A program made the translations under genes and the position numbers. The notes under the pieces are model-generated. The model saw nothing but the letters and a program-made list of their open reading frames with translations. It had not been told where the DNA came from and did not search any database. Below are positions 25,168-35,858 of a stretch of DNA of 64,000 nucleotides, one piece after another; positions within the stretch are counted from its first letter, which is position 1; each line of letters starts with the position of its first letter. Origin of the DNA: an uncultured Clostridia bacterium (GTDB lineage Bacteria > Bacillota > Clostridia > Christensenellales > UBA1242); contig CAKVLS010000001.1 of the NCBI GenBank assembly GCA_934757865.1, positions 62,001 through 126,000 of the forward strand, read 5' to 3'.

Positions 25168-25198
25168 AAAAAAGACCTATTGTTATAGGTCTTTTTTG
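25168..25198. terminator. Bidirectional intrinsic terminator
   Basis: GACCTAT (25174-25180) pairs with ATAGGTC (25185-25191) around TGTT, with an A run on the left and a T run on the right. It can terminate the minus-strand giant surface protein gene ending at 25205 as well as plus-strand transcripts. Confidence 0.88.
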
Positions 25199-25204
25199 TT
25201 TTTG

Positions 25205-28200
25205 TTATCTTACTTTCATCTTTGTTCTCATCTTAATAAATACAATTATTAGAACTACAACAGTAACTGATGCAAGAACTATAATGATTATTGATAGAGT
25301 ATTCAAAGGCTCAGCACGATTGATTCTGAAACTTGTAATTATGTTACCGCTATCAGTAACTAGTTGGAAGTAATAAGAATTTGTCTGATTGATTTTGAAA
25401 GTTTTGATATTAGTATCTGCAAGAGATGTCTCATCAATTACATATCTGTCCACTTCGTTAAATCTATTAGTATCAGCGTTGAATGTATAGATAACTATAG
25501 CACTCTTACCAATTTGTTGATAGATATAACTTGGGTTAAATGTTAGAACGATTTCTTTCTTGGTTGTTCCGCCGTATTCTGGAGAACTCATAATAACAGG
25601 AACTACATCACTAACTCTAAATCCAAAGCTAAATTCTTTTGCAGCAAGTAGAGTATTATATTTTACAGCTACATTAACTATATAATCTCCGTTACCGAAT
25701 CTCTCTGGAGAGATAAATAGTTCGCTTAAAGTATAATCTTCAACAGCTACATTTAGGTTTTTGGCAGCTATGTAGTAAGCTTTTACTCTGTCGGTTATGT
25801 CGCTATTGTTTTTATAAACTTTAGTGATTGTATAACCTAACATTTCGTTAAACTCATAAGCAAGTCTAGCTGATGTTTTGTCTATAATAGTGAAGTTATA
25901 TACTGCATTATTAAGTGGGCTAGCATCTTGATAGTTTGCGTTAAGAGTTACGATATATCTACCAGACTCGGTAAATGTAAAGCTTGTTCCATCGCTGTTT
26001 TTGATATAGTTTTCGTAGTAAGAACCATTTCTCATAACAGTAATAGTTAAAGAGTTGATGTTATAATCGCTAGAGTATGAGGTATCAATGCTTAGTGTAA
26101 TATCGCTATTGTATACAGCATAGTCTAGTGGAGTTGCGTTGTTTACGGTGTATATTACTTTATCAAGAATAGTTACTTGGTAATATGATTGGCTATAACC
26201 AGAGTTAGCTGTCTTGAAGAATGATACATTGCCCGCAAGGTCCATAAATGTTAATTGATGTTTACCAGAACCTGAGATAGTGATTGTAGATAGTCCGCCA
26301 TCTGCAGATATGATATTAGAAGTTCCTACTTGACCATAGTTTTTAACAGAAGTTACATTGTTAAATGTGTAGTTTAGGTAAACTAAATTACCTCTGTTGT
26401 ACCACTCGTTGTTGTCTTTTGAAACTCTTGGCCAGAAGATGTGAACGCTATTACTATCAAGCTCAGTGTTTTTGATAGTCTTAGCTACACCTTCTAGAGC
26501 ATTAGCTACTTCTGCGTTAGTCTTGTATACATAGTATAGTTTTGAACTAACAATATTTGTTTCTGATTTAGGAACTTTTGTAACCGCAATCAAATTAGCA
26601 TAGATTGGGTTGTTATCTCCGTAGATTAGATAGAAAGTAGTAATGTAGTTGTTTTTAGCTACGCTAGATAGATCTGTAACATATGCGCCGTCTTTGAAAT
26701 AAATCTTTTCGCTGTATAGGTCGCTAGATGCGTCTAGTCTCAAATCGCAATCGTTAAGAGAGAAGTATTGGTCAATAGTATCAGGACAAGCTGCAAGCTT
26801 ATTCTCTAACAAAGCTTTTTTCTCAGTGTCTTGTATTGAGTTAATATAATTTCTTTGGATTGAATCTTTGATAGCTATAGATTGATCTTTTGTTAGGTTG
26901 TTTACGATATCAAGTTTTTCTGGAGAAGCAACAAGTGTTGCACCAGTCTTAGTATCAACTACTGTAAAGAATGGAACTTCGCCATCTTGAATTGCAAAGT
27001 AAACTGATCTAAAGTTTCCAAATGCTGTATTGCAAAGTGTTACTGCATAGTAACCAGGGGTTGAGATTATTCTGTTCTTAGTAATCTCAATGCTGCTGAT
27101 TATCTCGCCAGACTCAGTTAGTGAGTTTAGTAAAACTGTTACATTGTATAGGTTAGCAAGTGGGGCAGTAGCAAGGTCGTTCCAAGTAATCTTAACAGAA
27201 GAAGATGTTAAAGCCATGCTTGTGCTTGATGTAGAGCCTACTATTGGGTTTTGGTTTTTGTCAAATAGGTTAATACCTGCAAGCTCGTTATAAATAACAA
27301 AGTTGTAAGTATTTACGCTATCGCTTACGCTGTTAGGATCGCTCTCAAAACCTTTGTACTTGTAATCTACGGTGTACTTCATTGTTCCGCCGATAGTTTC
27401 GCTAGCAGAATCATCAATGATGTTTGTTTCTTTTAGTCTAATTACTCTAAAGCCATTGTCCTTAACATTAACATCAATAGCTCTCAAATAAATGTTGTTT
27501 CCAGTACCGATACTGATATAGTTAACGCCCTCAATGTCTACATAGTCAAAGTCGCCTTCGTAGCTTGACTTGCTGATAGTTACAGACTCGCTTTCGCCGT
27601 TGGCGTTAAGACTGTTAACTATTAGAGTGTGAGCTTCTGATTGGAATGTCACGAAAATGTCGCCACCAGTATAGATAACTCCGTCGCTATCAGTATAAGA
27701 GCTGTTAGTTGCGTAAGTAAATTGTTTATCTGTTGGAACATAATCAATTCCTAGAGTGATTTGGTAAGTATAAGAAGTATCTGTATTGTCTGTATAAGTA
27801 ATCTTATATACGCCGCCCTCTAACTCTTGAGACTCGGTAGGAATGTTCGGGTATTGAGCGTTGATTATAGCAGTGTTGCCGTTTTTTACAACAAGTCCTG
27901 TTAGGTAAATGACGCTATCACTTGTCTTTTGTGGGAATACTAAAACATATTTGCCATTTTCTGTCTCAAGAATATTAGGCATTGGAAGTTTTGTTTCTGA
28001 TTTTACAATGTTGAAAAATTTGGTTGTAATACCAGCTGCTGTTGCTAAGCTAAATGAAATTCTGCAGTTTTTGGTGCTTACTAGGTAGTTAGAAATTTCA
28101 TTGCCCATATTGTAAATATTGCTTGTGCTTAGGTATGGGGTTAGAGTATAGCTTAGTTGAACTTTTGAGGCGTCTGTAATGTTCTTGATTACAAGTTTGC

Positions 28201-31200
28201 CCCAACCAACTGTTGCATTTACTTTTCCAATAGTCAAATCTTGTATAGTTGTAACTTCTTGAGCTTGAGTATCAACTATAGCAGTATTTCCGCCGTCATT
28301 TCTAGTAGCTGCTACTTGTAAGATATTAACTAGGTTAGCAGTGCTATTGAAATAAACTGTAAATACTCTGTAGTTGCCAGCTAAGTCTTTTTCGATGATT
28401 TCGTAGAACTTGCCCATTAGTTGCTCTTCGCTTATTCCGCTAGTAGACATTATGATGCTGGCAAGAGTAGCATTTGTGTTGTAACTAGCCAAGAAATAAT
28501 CTGCATTGCTTTGGGTAATGTTAAATCTTGGGAAACCACTGAAATTGCTTAGGTTACTATAATCTTTGTGGTCAGGAGTGATACTTTGATTTTCGTTTTC
28601 GAATTTTGCATATTTTCTAAAATAGAAAGTGCTAATTGTATCTTCGCCATCAAATGCAAGTTTGTAAGAACTTGTATCTACCGCAAAGGCATAGTCATAA
28701 ATAGTTGGAGTAGTGCTATTATAAATAGCGTTTTCTTCTTTGAAGTTCTCTTTTAGATCTTCATAGTCTCTGTAGTAACCATTAGTTACTAGATAGTTGT
28801 CTTTTGCAAGTAAGTCATCAATGTTTAGATTTGGTTTTGTACGGTCAATCTTGATTCTGTAACTTGTGCTTACATATTGACCATAACCATGATTTTCTAC
28901 GCTGCTTTCTGCATATCTAATCTCAATGTTATAATCTAGCTCTTCGTCAATGTTTAGCTCGATTGTGTATCTGTATTGATGATAAATTTTGCCTTCAAAT
29001 ACATCTTCTGACAAAAGCTCAACTGAGAACTTTTTGATGTATACAAAGTTTGTATAATCAAATATAAATGTTCCGTTAAGGATGTCTTCGATATTATAAT
29101 CGCTAAGAACTAGTGTATCTTTTTCTGCACGATTTTTTGCGGTGATGTTAATCTCTACAACGCTAGCGGTGTAAGGATCTTGTGCATCTTGCCACTTAAA
29201 TGTTACGCTTTGGTCTTTGTTTGCGTTGGTTGCAAATGTCTTATCATCAAGCTCGCTTGGCTCTAGTAGTTCGTCATTTAGATATACATCGCCGTTAGGG
29301 TAGGTGTGTCTAATAATGAAACTACAACTATAAGTCATAGGGTTGATGTTACGAGTAGAACCATCATTATAACCTGTTCTATCTGAGATAGAGATTGTGT
29401 ATGTGCCCTCTGCTGTGAAGGTAGGTATTACATAATAACCTTCGTTAGTAGAGTTTGTTATTCTGTATGTTACAGTTGGAGAATAAGCTTTTGTAGTGTC
29501 TTTGTAAGTAACTACAACATCAAGTGTTGTAAAGTACAATCTGCTTAGTACATTTGTATTAGCAGAACCATTATCAATAAAGTATTTTGATACTGGGATA
29601 TTGATTTGTACAGGTAGCTTATTTGTTGTAAGTATTGGTAGTCCACTAGAAACATTTCTAAAGAAGTTTTTGAAAGTGTATTGGTTAGGGGTGCCTTTAC
29701 CAATAGTGATAGAGATGTTGTCACCAACCTCTCTCATACCACTTTGTTCTGTGGTAGAAATGATGCCATTGTGGTCAACATAGATTGTGTACTTTCTTGA
29801 GAAAGAATCTTGTCCAAAGTCAACTTTGTTACCAGATGCATCGTACTCGCCGTAATCAGCAGGCTCTGGGTTGCCGTTAACTAAGGTATATCCGCCGCCA
29901 TAGTAATATCTTGTTAATACATATTTACCAGGAGCAGTCTTGCCGTTCTCTACATTGATAAAGTCTGTTGTCAAGAATCCGCTAGCATCTTTGTTCTCGT
30001 CGATGTTTTCTGGAATTCTTAGATCGTCAGTCTTTTCAGGCTCTGTTGAGAATGGGTAAGTTGCAGTATTTGAGAAGTAATCAAATTTGTAATAGCTATA
30101 AGTTAGTCTTACAACTTCAGTTTTCTCTGTACCTTGTTTGAATTTGAATATTAGTTTGTATAGGTTAGAACCGTTGTTATTAGCGATATAGTGTAAATCG
30201 TTGTTGCCGGTAGCATCGCCAGACATATAGTATTGTCCCATAGCTCCGTCAAAGTTCATCTCAATGCCCATATATACTGAGCCGCCGTTGCTTGCGTATG
30301 AGGTGAAGTAATATTGACCTTCGCCAGCGAATTGTCCACTGCCACTAGTAGTTAGTTCTACGACAGCAAATACATCTGGGTTGGTAAGTACTGTTGTCGA
30401 ACGAATGCCGTTATTGTCTTTTTCTACAGTAACATTGTTGATAGGAATATTGATGAAGTAGTGTCCCTCAAATTCCTTAAATAGAGAAGTAGTAGCAAGC
30501 TTGGTATTGAATATCATGTTCTCTGTGCCAGTTTGATAGTCGTATTCAATACCTTTGTTCTTACCAAAGGTAAGTCTTGTATTAGTTCTAACAAAGTTTG
30601 CTGGGTTAGCGATTGGATCGTAACTCTTTTCGTACCTTAGTCCGCCAACGCCGTCATCCACTTGAGACTCTTGTATAAATACTGGGTTAGAAGTATCTAT
30701 CATTATTAGTCTTTCAAACTTATTGCCAGCTAGGTCTTCAACATAGAAGTAATAGATTCCATTAGCTGTTTGATATTCGTTGCTAGAAAGTTTTATTCCG
30801 TTTGCGTTGTTTACAAATAGGCTATTGTAACTATTTTGATAGTTAAGAGGAGCTGCTGTGTCAGTCTTGTAACCATTGGTCAAAGTTCTGTCATAGTTTG
30901 CAAAATATTCGCCGTCAGCACCAGTATTTTTTAGAAGTAATTGATATGCTGTAACATTAGTAGTAATTCCGCTTGGAACATATTTTGCCCAAGGCTTTTC
31001 TTTCCATGAAAGTGTAAAGTAAGAATTAGTTAATGCAAGGTCATAGTTTCCTTCTGCTGTTTTTGTTTGAGCTATCGTGTTACCTGGGGTCGCTGAGAAG
31101 TATGGCTCTGAACCACCTGCTGGCTCTTCATAAGTAACTTTTGTAAATGTTATCTCGCCGATATCTGATGTATCAACGATGTATTGATAGTATTGATTTA

Positions 31201-33154
31201 GCTTGCTTGGGCTATATGTAACTACTATTACATATCTGCCGTTTAGAGAATTAGGAATAGAGTAGTTACTACCTGATAGTGTATAAGCATAATAGTTACC
31301 ATCTAAGATAGATGATACATAGCTTCCAGAAGAAGTAGCTACATCATTAAATGCTGCATATCTTGTATATCTTATAGTGATAGGAGCATTAAATGCGTTT
31401 TCGTCATTGTGTACTTTGAAACGAATGTTTTTGTTTGTGTATTGAGTAGTTAGAGGCTCAAAGTTTTGCTCGCCGTTAGTATCGTATTCTACAACAAGTG
31501 CTGGAGCATCGTTGTTAATCTCAAAACAGAAAACTTGAGCACCATTGTGAGTTTGTCCATAAGAAGTTGTGATAGAGTAGCAAACTTTGATTACATAGAT
31601 GCCTTTTTTATCAAACTTAGAAGTCTCATAGAAAGTTGTTGTAAGTGATCTATCAGCAAGTAAGTTTTCATAAGTCATAGCTGATAGTTGATTTAGTTTT
31701 GCGATAGCATCAGCTTTGTTTGAGTAAGTGCTATAAAAACTGTTTGTCTTATCAAATGCGCTTGAATAATAGTTAAACTTGATAGGAGCTTGATCAGTTA
31801 CTGGTATGTTAGCAGGTATATGATAAGGAAGTGTTGCATTAACAACTCCGTCTGTGCTAGGAGTTTTAGCTATCATATCAGCATGTGTGAAGTTATTTCT
31901 AAGAAGTTTATATGTATTTGATTTTTGATCTTTGTAAGTTATCTCATAACCGAAGTTAGATAGATATTTAACTTCAGAGTTTTCAAGGTCGGGTATTGTA
32001 GCTACTTGATATGAAACTGATGAACCAAGCTCTTCTGGGACTATAAGGTCTACATAAAATTTGTATTCGCCTAGGTCACTCATATCAACAGTAGTGTAGT
32101 AAGGTCTAATTACCTCAACTTGAACCTCATTGCCATCGTCATTAGTTTCGGTCTTAGTAATTACATTCTTGTAAGTAGGGTAGTATTTTATTTGAGATGT
32201 GCCAGATTTTATTATAGCAATTCTACCAGTTGCTTGTGTTGCATCAAAGTCCTCTTTTTCAATATCGCTAATTAAGTAGTTAGGAACGAATGAGTAATAT
32301 TTGTAATTATAAACGCTTGTTCCTACTGTGTGCTCGTAGTTAAGAGCGAACTTGTTAGCTTCATAAGAAACAGTTGGATAAACTATATTGCCGTCAGCAT
32401 CATATCTGTAGTTGTATACATATGATTCATGAGTTTTGCCTTTGCCATCAGTAAATGATGGAGCAGTAACAGCGCCCTCAATGTTGTATGCTGAGCTGTC
32501 AGAAATATAATCTGTCTTGTCTATTAGATGGAAAGAAATGTTAAGCTCTTTTTGTTCTTCAGAAACATTGCCATCTGGATCTGCATATCTGTAAATAAAT
32601 TTGAATTGATATAGTCCAGATCTGTCAGTTGGATCTACAGGCTCTAATGTATCTGCATAAGTTATAACAGAAGTTTCTCTAAAGCTTATAGCATAGTTGA
32701 CATAAGCATTGTTAGGATCTGTAGAAATAGCTCCAATAGTTATTTGTCTACCATTTAGCCATGCGTTGCAAGTAAGACCTGCATTAGGAACTTTAACACC
32801 TGTATATGTTCCTTCACGCTTTTGGTTAAACTTAACATAGATGCTACTATTGTATAGCTCTGACTCGCTAGCTGTTGTTGAGTCGCTAGTAAGTAAGATA
32901 TACTCGCCGCTATTTTCATACCTTCTGTATACTATACTAGACACATTGTTGTCTGTCTTAGTACTTTGGGTACACAAAGTATAAGGAATATCCTCATCTG
33001 TGTATAGCCATGGTATCTCAGAAGATTCTTCTGTCGCCGCATAAGACTCTTTAGAATCCGTAGCCTTTGGCATGGCCAAAAGTCCAACTCCAAGTGATAG
33101 GAATACCAAAATTCCTAGTAGCCACGAACTTAATGATAATTTTAATTTTTTCAT
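25205..33154 (-). CDS. Giant (2649-aa) membrane-anchored surface protein with Ig-like repeats
   Basis: The product has a signal peptide (KLKLSLSSWLLGILVFLSLGV, cleavage after about residue 38) and, at the extreme C terminus, a single hydrophobic helix (about 2618-2640) followed by the basic tail KMRTKMKVR. It is therefore secreted and membrane-anchored; there is no LPXTG sortase motif. Between these lie some 2570 residues of beta-rich, Tyr/Asn/Thr-rich sequence in about 100-residue Ig-like modules. Many end in strands such as YYAVTLCNTAFGNF or GRYIVTLNANYQ, and several are joined by DxTxP-type linkers (IDRTKPNL, DTSNPVF). No catalytic motif was found. It is probably adhesive or structural. 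A GGAGAGA site supports the ATG. It lies downstream of virD4 on the same strand but is separated by a terminator. Confidence 0.9.
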   Translation of the reverse strand: MKKLKLSLSSWLLGILVFLSLGVGLLAMPKATDSKESYAATEESSEIPWLYTDEDIPYTLCTQSTKTDNNVSSIVYRRYENSGEYILLTSDSTTASESELYNSSIYVKFNQKREGTYTGVKVPNAGLTCNAWLNGRQITIGAISTDPNNAYVNYAISFRETSVITYADTLEPVDPTDRSGLYQFKFIYRYADPDGNVSEEQKELNISFHLIDKTDYISDSSAYNIEGAVTAPSFTDGKGKTHESYVYNYRYDADGNIVYPTVSYEANKFALNYEHTVGTSVYNYKYYSFVPNYLISDIEKEDFDATQATGRIAIIKSGTSQIKYYPTYKNVITKTETNDDGNEVQVEVIRPYYTTVDMSDLGEYKFYVDLIVPEELGSSVSYQVATIPDLENSEVKYLSNFGYEITYKDQKSNTYKLLRNNFTHADMIAKTPSTDGVVNATLPYHIPANIPVTDQAPIKFNYYSSAFDKTNSFYSTYSNKADAIAKLNQLSAMTYENLLADRSLTTTFYETSKFDKKGIYVIKVCYSITTSYGQTHNGAQVFCFEINNDAPALVVEYDTNGEQNFEPLTTQYTNKNIRFKVHNDENAFNAPITIRYTRYAAFNDVATSSGSYVSSILDGNYYAYTLSGSNYSIPNSLNGRYVIVVTYSPSKLNQYYQYIVDTSDIGEITFTKVTYEEPAGGSEPYFSATPGNTIAQTKTAEGNYDLALTNSYFTLSWKEKPWAKYVPSGITTNVTAYQLLLKNTGADGEYFANYDRTLTNGYKTDTAAPLNYQNSYNSLFVNNANGIKLSSNEYQTANGIYYFYVEDLAGNKFERLIMIDTSNPVFIQESQVDDGVGGLRYEKSYDPIANPANFVRTNTRLTFGKNKGIEYDYQTGTENMIFNTKLATTSLFKEFEGHYFINIPINNVTVEKDNNGIRSTTVLTNPDVFAVVELTTSGSGQFAGEGQYYFTSYASNGGSVYMGIEMNFDGAMGQYYMSGDATGNNDLHYIANNNGSNLYKLIFKFKQGTEKTEVVRLTYSYYKFDYFSNTATYPFSTEPEKTDDLRIPENIDENKDASGFLTTDFINVENGKTAPGKYVLTRYYYGGGYTLVNGNPEPADYGEYDASGNKVDFGQDSFSRKYTIYVDHNGIISTTEQSGMREVGDNISITIGKGTPNQYTFKNFFRNVSSGLPILTTNKLPVQINIPVSKYFIDNGSANTNVLSRLYFTTLDVVVTYKDTTKAYSPTVTYRITNSTNEGYYVIPTFTAEGTYTISISDRTGYNDGSTRNINPMTYSCSFIIRHTYPNGDVYLNDELLEPSELDDKTFATNANKDQSVTFKWQDAQDPYTASVVEINITAKNRAEKDTLVLSDYNIEDILNGTFIFDYTNFVYIKKFSVELLSEDVFEGKIYHQYRYTIELNIDEELDYNIEIRYAESSVENHGYGQYVSTSYRIKIDRTKPNLNIDDLLAKDNYLVTNGYYRDYEDLKENFKEENAIYNSTTPTIYDYAFAVDTSSYKLAFDGEDTISTFYFRKYAKFENENQSITPDHKDYSNLSNFSGFPRFNITQSNADYFLASYNTNATLASIIMSTSGISEEQLMGKFYEIIEKDLAGNYRVFTVYFNSTANLVNILQVAATRNDGGNTAIVDTQAQEVTTIQDLTIGKVNATVGWGKLVIKNITDASKVQLSYTLTPYLSTSNIYNMGNEISNYLVSTKNCRISFSLATAAGITTKFFNIVKSETKLPMPNILETENGKYVLVFPQKTSDSVIYLTGLVVKNGNTAIINAQYPNIPTESQELEGGVYKITYTDNTDTSYTYQITLGIDYVPTDKQFTYATNSSYTDSDGVIYTGGDIFVTFQSEAHTLIVNSLNANGESESVTISKSSYEGDFDYVDIEGVNYISIGTGNNIYLRAIDVNVKDNGFRVIRLKETNIIDDSASETIGGTMKYTVDYKYKGFESDPNSVSDSVNTYNFVIYNELAGINLFDKNQNPIVGSTSSTSMALTSSSVKITWNDLATAPLANLYNVTVLLNSLTESGEIISSIEITKNRIISTPGYYAVTLCNTAFGNFRSVYFAIQDGEVPFFTVVDTKTGATLVASPEKLDIVNNLTKDQSIAIKDSIQRNYINSIQDTEKKALLENKLAACPDTIDQYFSLNDCDLRLDASSDLYSEKIYFKDGAYVTDLSSVAKNNYITTFYLIYGDNNPIYANLIAVTKVPKSETNIVSSKLYYVYKTNAEVANALEGVAKTIKNTELDSNSVHIFWPRVSKDNNEWYNRGNLVYLNYTFNNVTSVKNYGQVGTSNIISADGGLSTITISGSGKHQLTFMDLAGNVSFFKTANSGYSQSYYQVTILDKVIYTVNNATPLDYAVYNSDITLSIDTSYSSDYNINSLTITVMRNGSYYENYIKNSDGTSFTFTESGRYIVTLNANYQDASPLNNAVYNFTIIDKTSARLAYEFNEMLGYTITKVYKNNSDITDRVKAYYIAAKNLNVAVEDYTLSELFISPERFGNGDYIVNVAVKYNTLLAAKEFSFGFRVSDVVPVIMSSPEYGGTTKKEIVLTFNPSYIYQQIGKSAIVIYTFNADTNRFNEVDRYVIDETSLADTNIKTFKINQTNSYYFQLVTDSGNIITSFRINRAEPLNTLSIIIIVLASVTVVVLIIVFIKMRTKMKVR

Positions 33155-33545
33155 AATTTTCTCTCCAACTATTTAATAATTGTTCATCAATTAGTTATTG
33201 CCATTATATATACATTATTTTAACATAATAATATATATATAACAAATTATTTAATTGATTTTTTTGAGAATATTTTTTATTTTTTGCTAAAAAAATTAGC
33301 ATATGTTAGTCAAAGCAAGATAGAAATATTATCATAAACTCCCGTCTTTTTTATAGCAAGATGAGCAATCTTTTTGATATTCAAATAAGTTTAATAGCTT
33401 CTTGCCAAACTTTATTTTAATAAACTTATAATCTTTGATAATTTCGTGCCGCTACAACTTTTTAGATTGCTTTTGATATATGAAAATATGCCCATGTATA
33501 AAAAGACCCCGCAGAGATTAACATATCTTTACTTTTTGACAATAA
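33155..33545. other. Gene-free intergenic region upstream of the giant protein gene
   Basis: No open frame of note and no tRNA-like fold. Close to the giant gene, a minus-strand TATAAT at 33203-33208 could be its -10, but no good -35 is visible. The rest (33300-33540) is less AT-rich and on the minus strand contains TTGTCA and a TTAATCT about 16 bases on, which could start a short transcript. I cannot assign a known RNA family. Confidence 0.5.
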
Positions 33546-33578
33546 AAAATCCCCTACCACAAGGGTAGAGGAATTTTA
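33546..33578 (-). terminator. Intrinsic terminator after virD4
   Basis: On the minus strand CCTCTACC pairs with GGTAGGGG (one G-U) around CTTGT, followed by ATTTTTT. It ends virD4 transcription and separates it from the giant surface protein gene. Confidence 0.85.
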
Positions 33579-33585
33579 ATTTTTA

Positions 33586-35628
33586 TTAAATATCATCATC
33601 TATAGAAAATGTTGTCTTAGGTCTTAACACTTTTGCATTACGTTCTGAGATGCTGTAAGCAACTTCTGCTTGGTTAAGAGATCTGCTAGGAACATAATCA
33701 TCGCTGGCTTTGGTGTGGTCAAACATTGGAGTAGCCCAGGCATAAGTAGATTTACATTTGATTGGGAACTCATTAAGTATTTTAACAACAATTTCGCCAG
33801 TAGCACCAGATTTTAGGTGACCCAATTCGTCTGGGTAGATAAGAGGACGAGAGACAACAGATGTGCTTGTTCCTTTGCTCTTTTCGTCATCTTTACCTTT
33901 ATTTTCGGTTACAGATGTAGTCTCAATAGTCATCTCACCGCAAAGTTTACTAAACTCTTCGCAAGTACGAGCATCGTCAGTACCTATGAATATCTTGATA
34001 GGGCAGTTACCTTTGATAGTCTCTGCAACATCATCGCCATATTTTGCATTAAGCTGGCTAAATGATTGTACAACTAGAGCAAAGAAAATATTTCTTGATC
34101 TTGATACGGTAATCATACTATCAATTTTTTCTATCTTAGGTAGGTTAGCGAACTCATCTAGTAAGAAGTAAACTGTTCTTGGTAGTTTGTATCCGTCATA
34201 ACCATTAGCTAGGTCAACAAGCTTTTGGTAAAGTTGTGAGATACACATTGTAGCGATACCATGACGAGCTTCTTTTTCATCAGGGATAATGATGAATAGA
34301 GCAGTTGGTTTGTCTGCAAAGTCGTCAAAGTTCATCTCGTTAAGGCTGGTAGCAAAACACATACCAGAGTCGTTAAATATACCAAGTTTAGCGGTAACGA
34401 TACCCATGTAAGACTTGGTTGTAGTAGGAGCATTGTTAATGGCAGTACTTATTAGTTGAGGAACTTTACTAAATTCGTCTCTGCCTTGGAAATATTGTCT
34501 TAGAGTTTTATATGGATTGTCAGGGTCTGCATCTTTGTAGTTACAGATACGAGCTAGGTTGTAGAAGTTGTATTTTTCTCTAGTCATACCTAGTTCTGGC
34601 TTTAAGCTATCTTCTAGCATAGCAAGTAGAGTACCATAGATAAACTCTTGAGCACCTCTGTCCCAGCTAGAGTCTGTCTTATTTTCGATAGGGCAGATGA
34701 TAGAAGCTATTTCTCTCAAACTATTTTCTGCTTGGTCAACAAGTTCAGATTTTTTTGAAGCAATTTCAGACTCCAAAACATCTCTATTAGGATATGCGAT
34801 ACCATCAAGTTCGTACCACTCGTTGTTATATTCCTTTGCTATTATCTTTAATTTTAGATCGGCAGGGTTAACATCTTTGTGAGTTATTACTTTACTTTCT
34901 ATCTCGTGAGCTTTGTGATATAGCATGTATGCGTTATCAAGAGGATTCCATCTAGTAGAAGCATATGGCATTCTTAGGTTGAATACCTTAACATCATAGC
35001 CTTCTTTACGAAGTTTGTTAGCGTTCTTCTCATATAGCTCGCCCTTAGGGTCGGTAACTACGAAGCATGGTTTTGTCTTTGTTCCAGACAAAATTTGCAT
35101 TTGAGGTATAATAAATCTCTCTGTTTTACCAGTACCAGTAGTACCTATTATCATAGCATGAATAGGCTTGTACATATTGATGTTAAGATTGTGACCTACT
35201 AGCTCACTACGAAGTAGCATACCATCGCTTTGATTTTTTAATGTATTCCAGTTGCAATACATAAATTTTTTCTCGGTTTTAAGTTCCTTTTCGGTAACCC
35301 AGCGGCTATCAAAATATTGGTCTACCTTGTCACCTTTTTTTGTTTTGGCAGAAACTCCAGAGCTGCTGCCTTTGTCTTTGCCGACATTTTTTTCAAGTTT
35401 TGTGAAGAAATATAGTAGGTACAATACAAACATACCAGCAAAACATGAGAAAAATGTATTTCTTAAAGTGTTGTTGTTCATAATGTCGCTAAATTGGAAT
35501 ACTGAGAACATCTCTGTAAAGCCGTAATCTTGGCCATAAGAAACATACATAGCTATCAAAAGTGATATAGCTAACATAGCGATTATCAAAAGAATGAATT
35601 TTAGCAATCCCTTTCCGAACTTGTCCAT
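33586..35628 (-). CDS. virD4: Type IV secretion coupling ATPase, VirD4/TraG family
   Basis: VirD4-type coupling proteins are membrane-anchored hexameric ATPases that recruit substrates to the T4SS channel. The 680-residue product has two N-terminal membrane helices (about 10-28 and 57-76), Walker A GTTGTGKT at 162-169, the family's VVTDPKGELY at 190-199, Walker B FLLDEFANLPKI with D491/E492, and QSFSQLNAKYGD with the sensor glutamine. Length and architecture match Gram-positive TraG/TcpA-like relatives of VirD4. It is transcribed divergently from the pilin gene with its own promoter. No relaxase gene accompanies it, which is unusual for a conjugation coupling protein. Confidence 0.96.
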   Translation of the reverse strand: MDKFGKGLLKFILLIIAMLAISLLIAMYVSYGQDYGFTEMFSVFQFSDIMNNNTLRNTFFSCFAGMFVLYLLYFFTKLEKNVGKDKGSSSGVSAKTKKGDKVDQYFDSRWVTEKELKTEKKFMYCNWNTLKNQSDGMLLRSELVGHNLNINMYKPIHAMIIGTTGTGKTERFIIPQMQILSGTKTKPCFVVTDPKGELYEKNANKLRKEGYDVKVFNLRMPYASTRWNPLDNAYMLYHKAHEIESKVITHKDVNPADLKLKIIAKEYNNEWYELDGIAYPNRDVLESEIASKKSELVDQAENSLREIASIICPIENKTDSSWDRGAQEFIYGTLLAMLEDSLKPELGMTREKYNFYNLARICNYKDADPDNPYKTLRQYFQGRDEFSKVPQLISTAINNAPTTTKSYMGIVTAKLGIFNDSGMCFATSLNEMNFDDFADKPTALFIIIPDEKEARHGIATMCISQLYQKLVDLANGYDGYKLPRTVYFLLDEFANLPKIEKIDSMITVSRSRNIFFALVVQSFSQLNAKYGDDVAETIKGNCPIKIFIGTDDARTCEEFSKLCGEMTIETTSVTENKGKDDEKSKGTSTSVVSRPLIYPDELGHLKSGATGEIVVKILNEFPIKCKSTYAWATPMFDHTKASDDYVPSRSLNQAEVAYSISERNAKVLRPKTTFSIDDDI

Positions 35629-35667
35629 ATAAACTCCTTTTTTATAAAAAATATAATACTATTAACT

Positions 35668-35696
35668 ATTATAATAATAATTGCCAAACTTGACAA
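35668..35696 (-). promoter_or_regulatory. Sigma-A promoter of virD4
   Basis: On the minus strand TTGTCA (35696-35691) and a perfect TATAAT (35673-35668) are 17 bases apart, about 40 bases before the start codon. Confidence 0.75.
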
Positions 35697-35797
35697 CCAA
35701 AAATAAGCATAATTTTTTAATCTTTTCGCCCAAAAAATGCCCCAAAATAGGCAAAAAATGAGCATTCAAAAAAAATTATAAAATTTATTGTTTTTAG

Positions 35798-35826
35798 TTG
35801 CTAATATTAAATGTGTGTGTTATAAT
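35798..35826 (+). promoter_or_regulatory. Sigma-A promoter of the pilin gene
   Basis: TTGCTA (35798-35803) and a perfect TATAAT (35821-35826) are 17 bases apart. Together with the virD4 promoter about 100 bases away it forms a divergent control region. Confidence 0.8.
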
Positions 35827-35858
35827 CAAGGTAACAAAAATACATTAGGGGGTTTGTT

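Noticed and set aside
24878..25188. Two overlapping open frames of 92 and 64 codons in the AT-rich spacer
   Set aside because: They encode almost only Ile, Tyr and Leu, lack ribosome binding sites and arise from the T-rich tandem-repeat composition.
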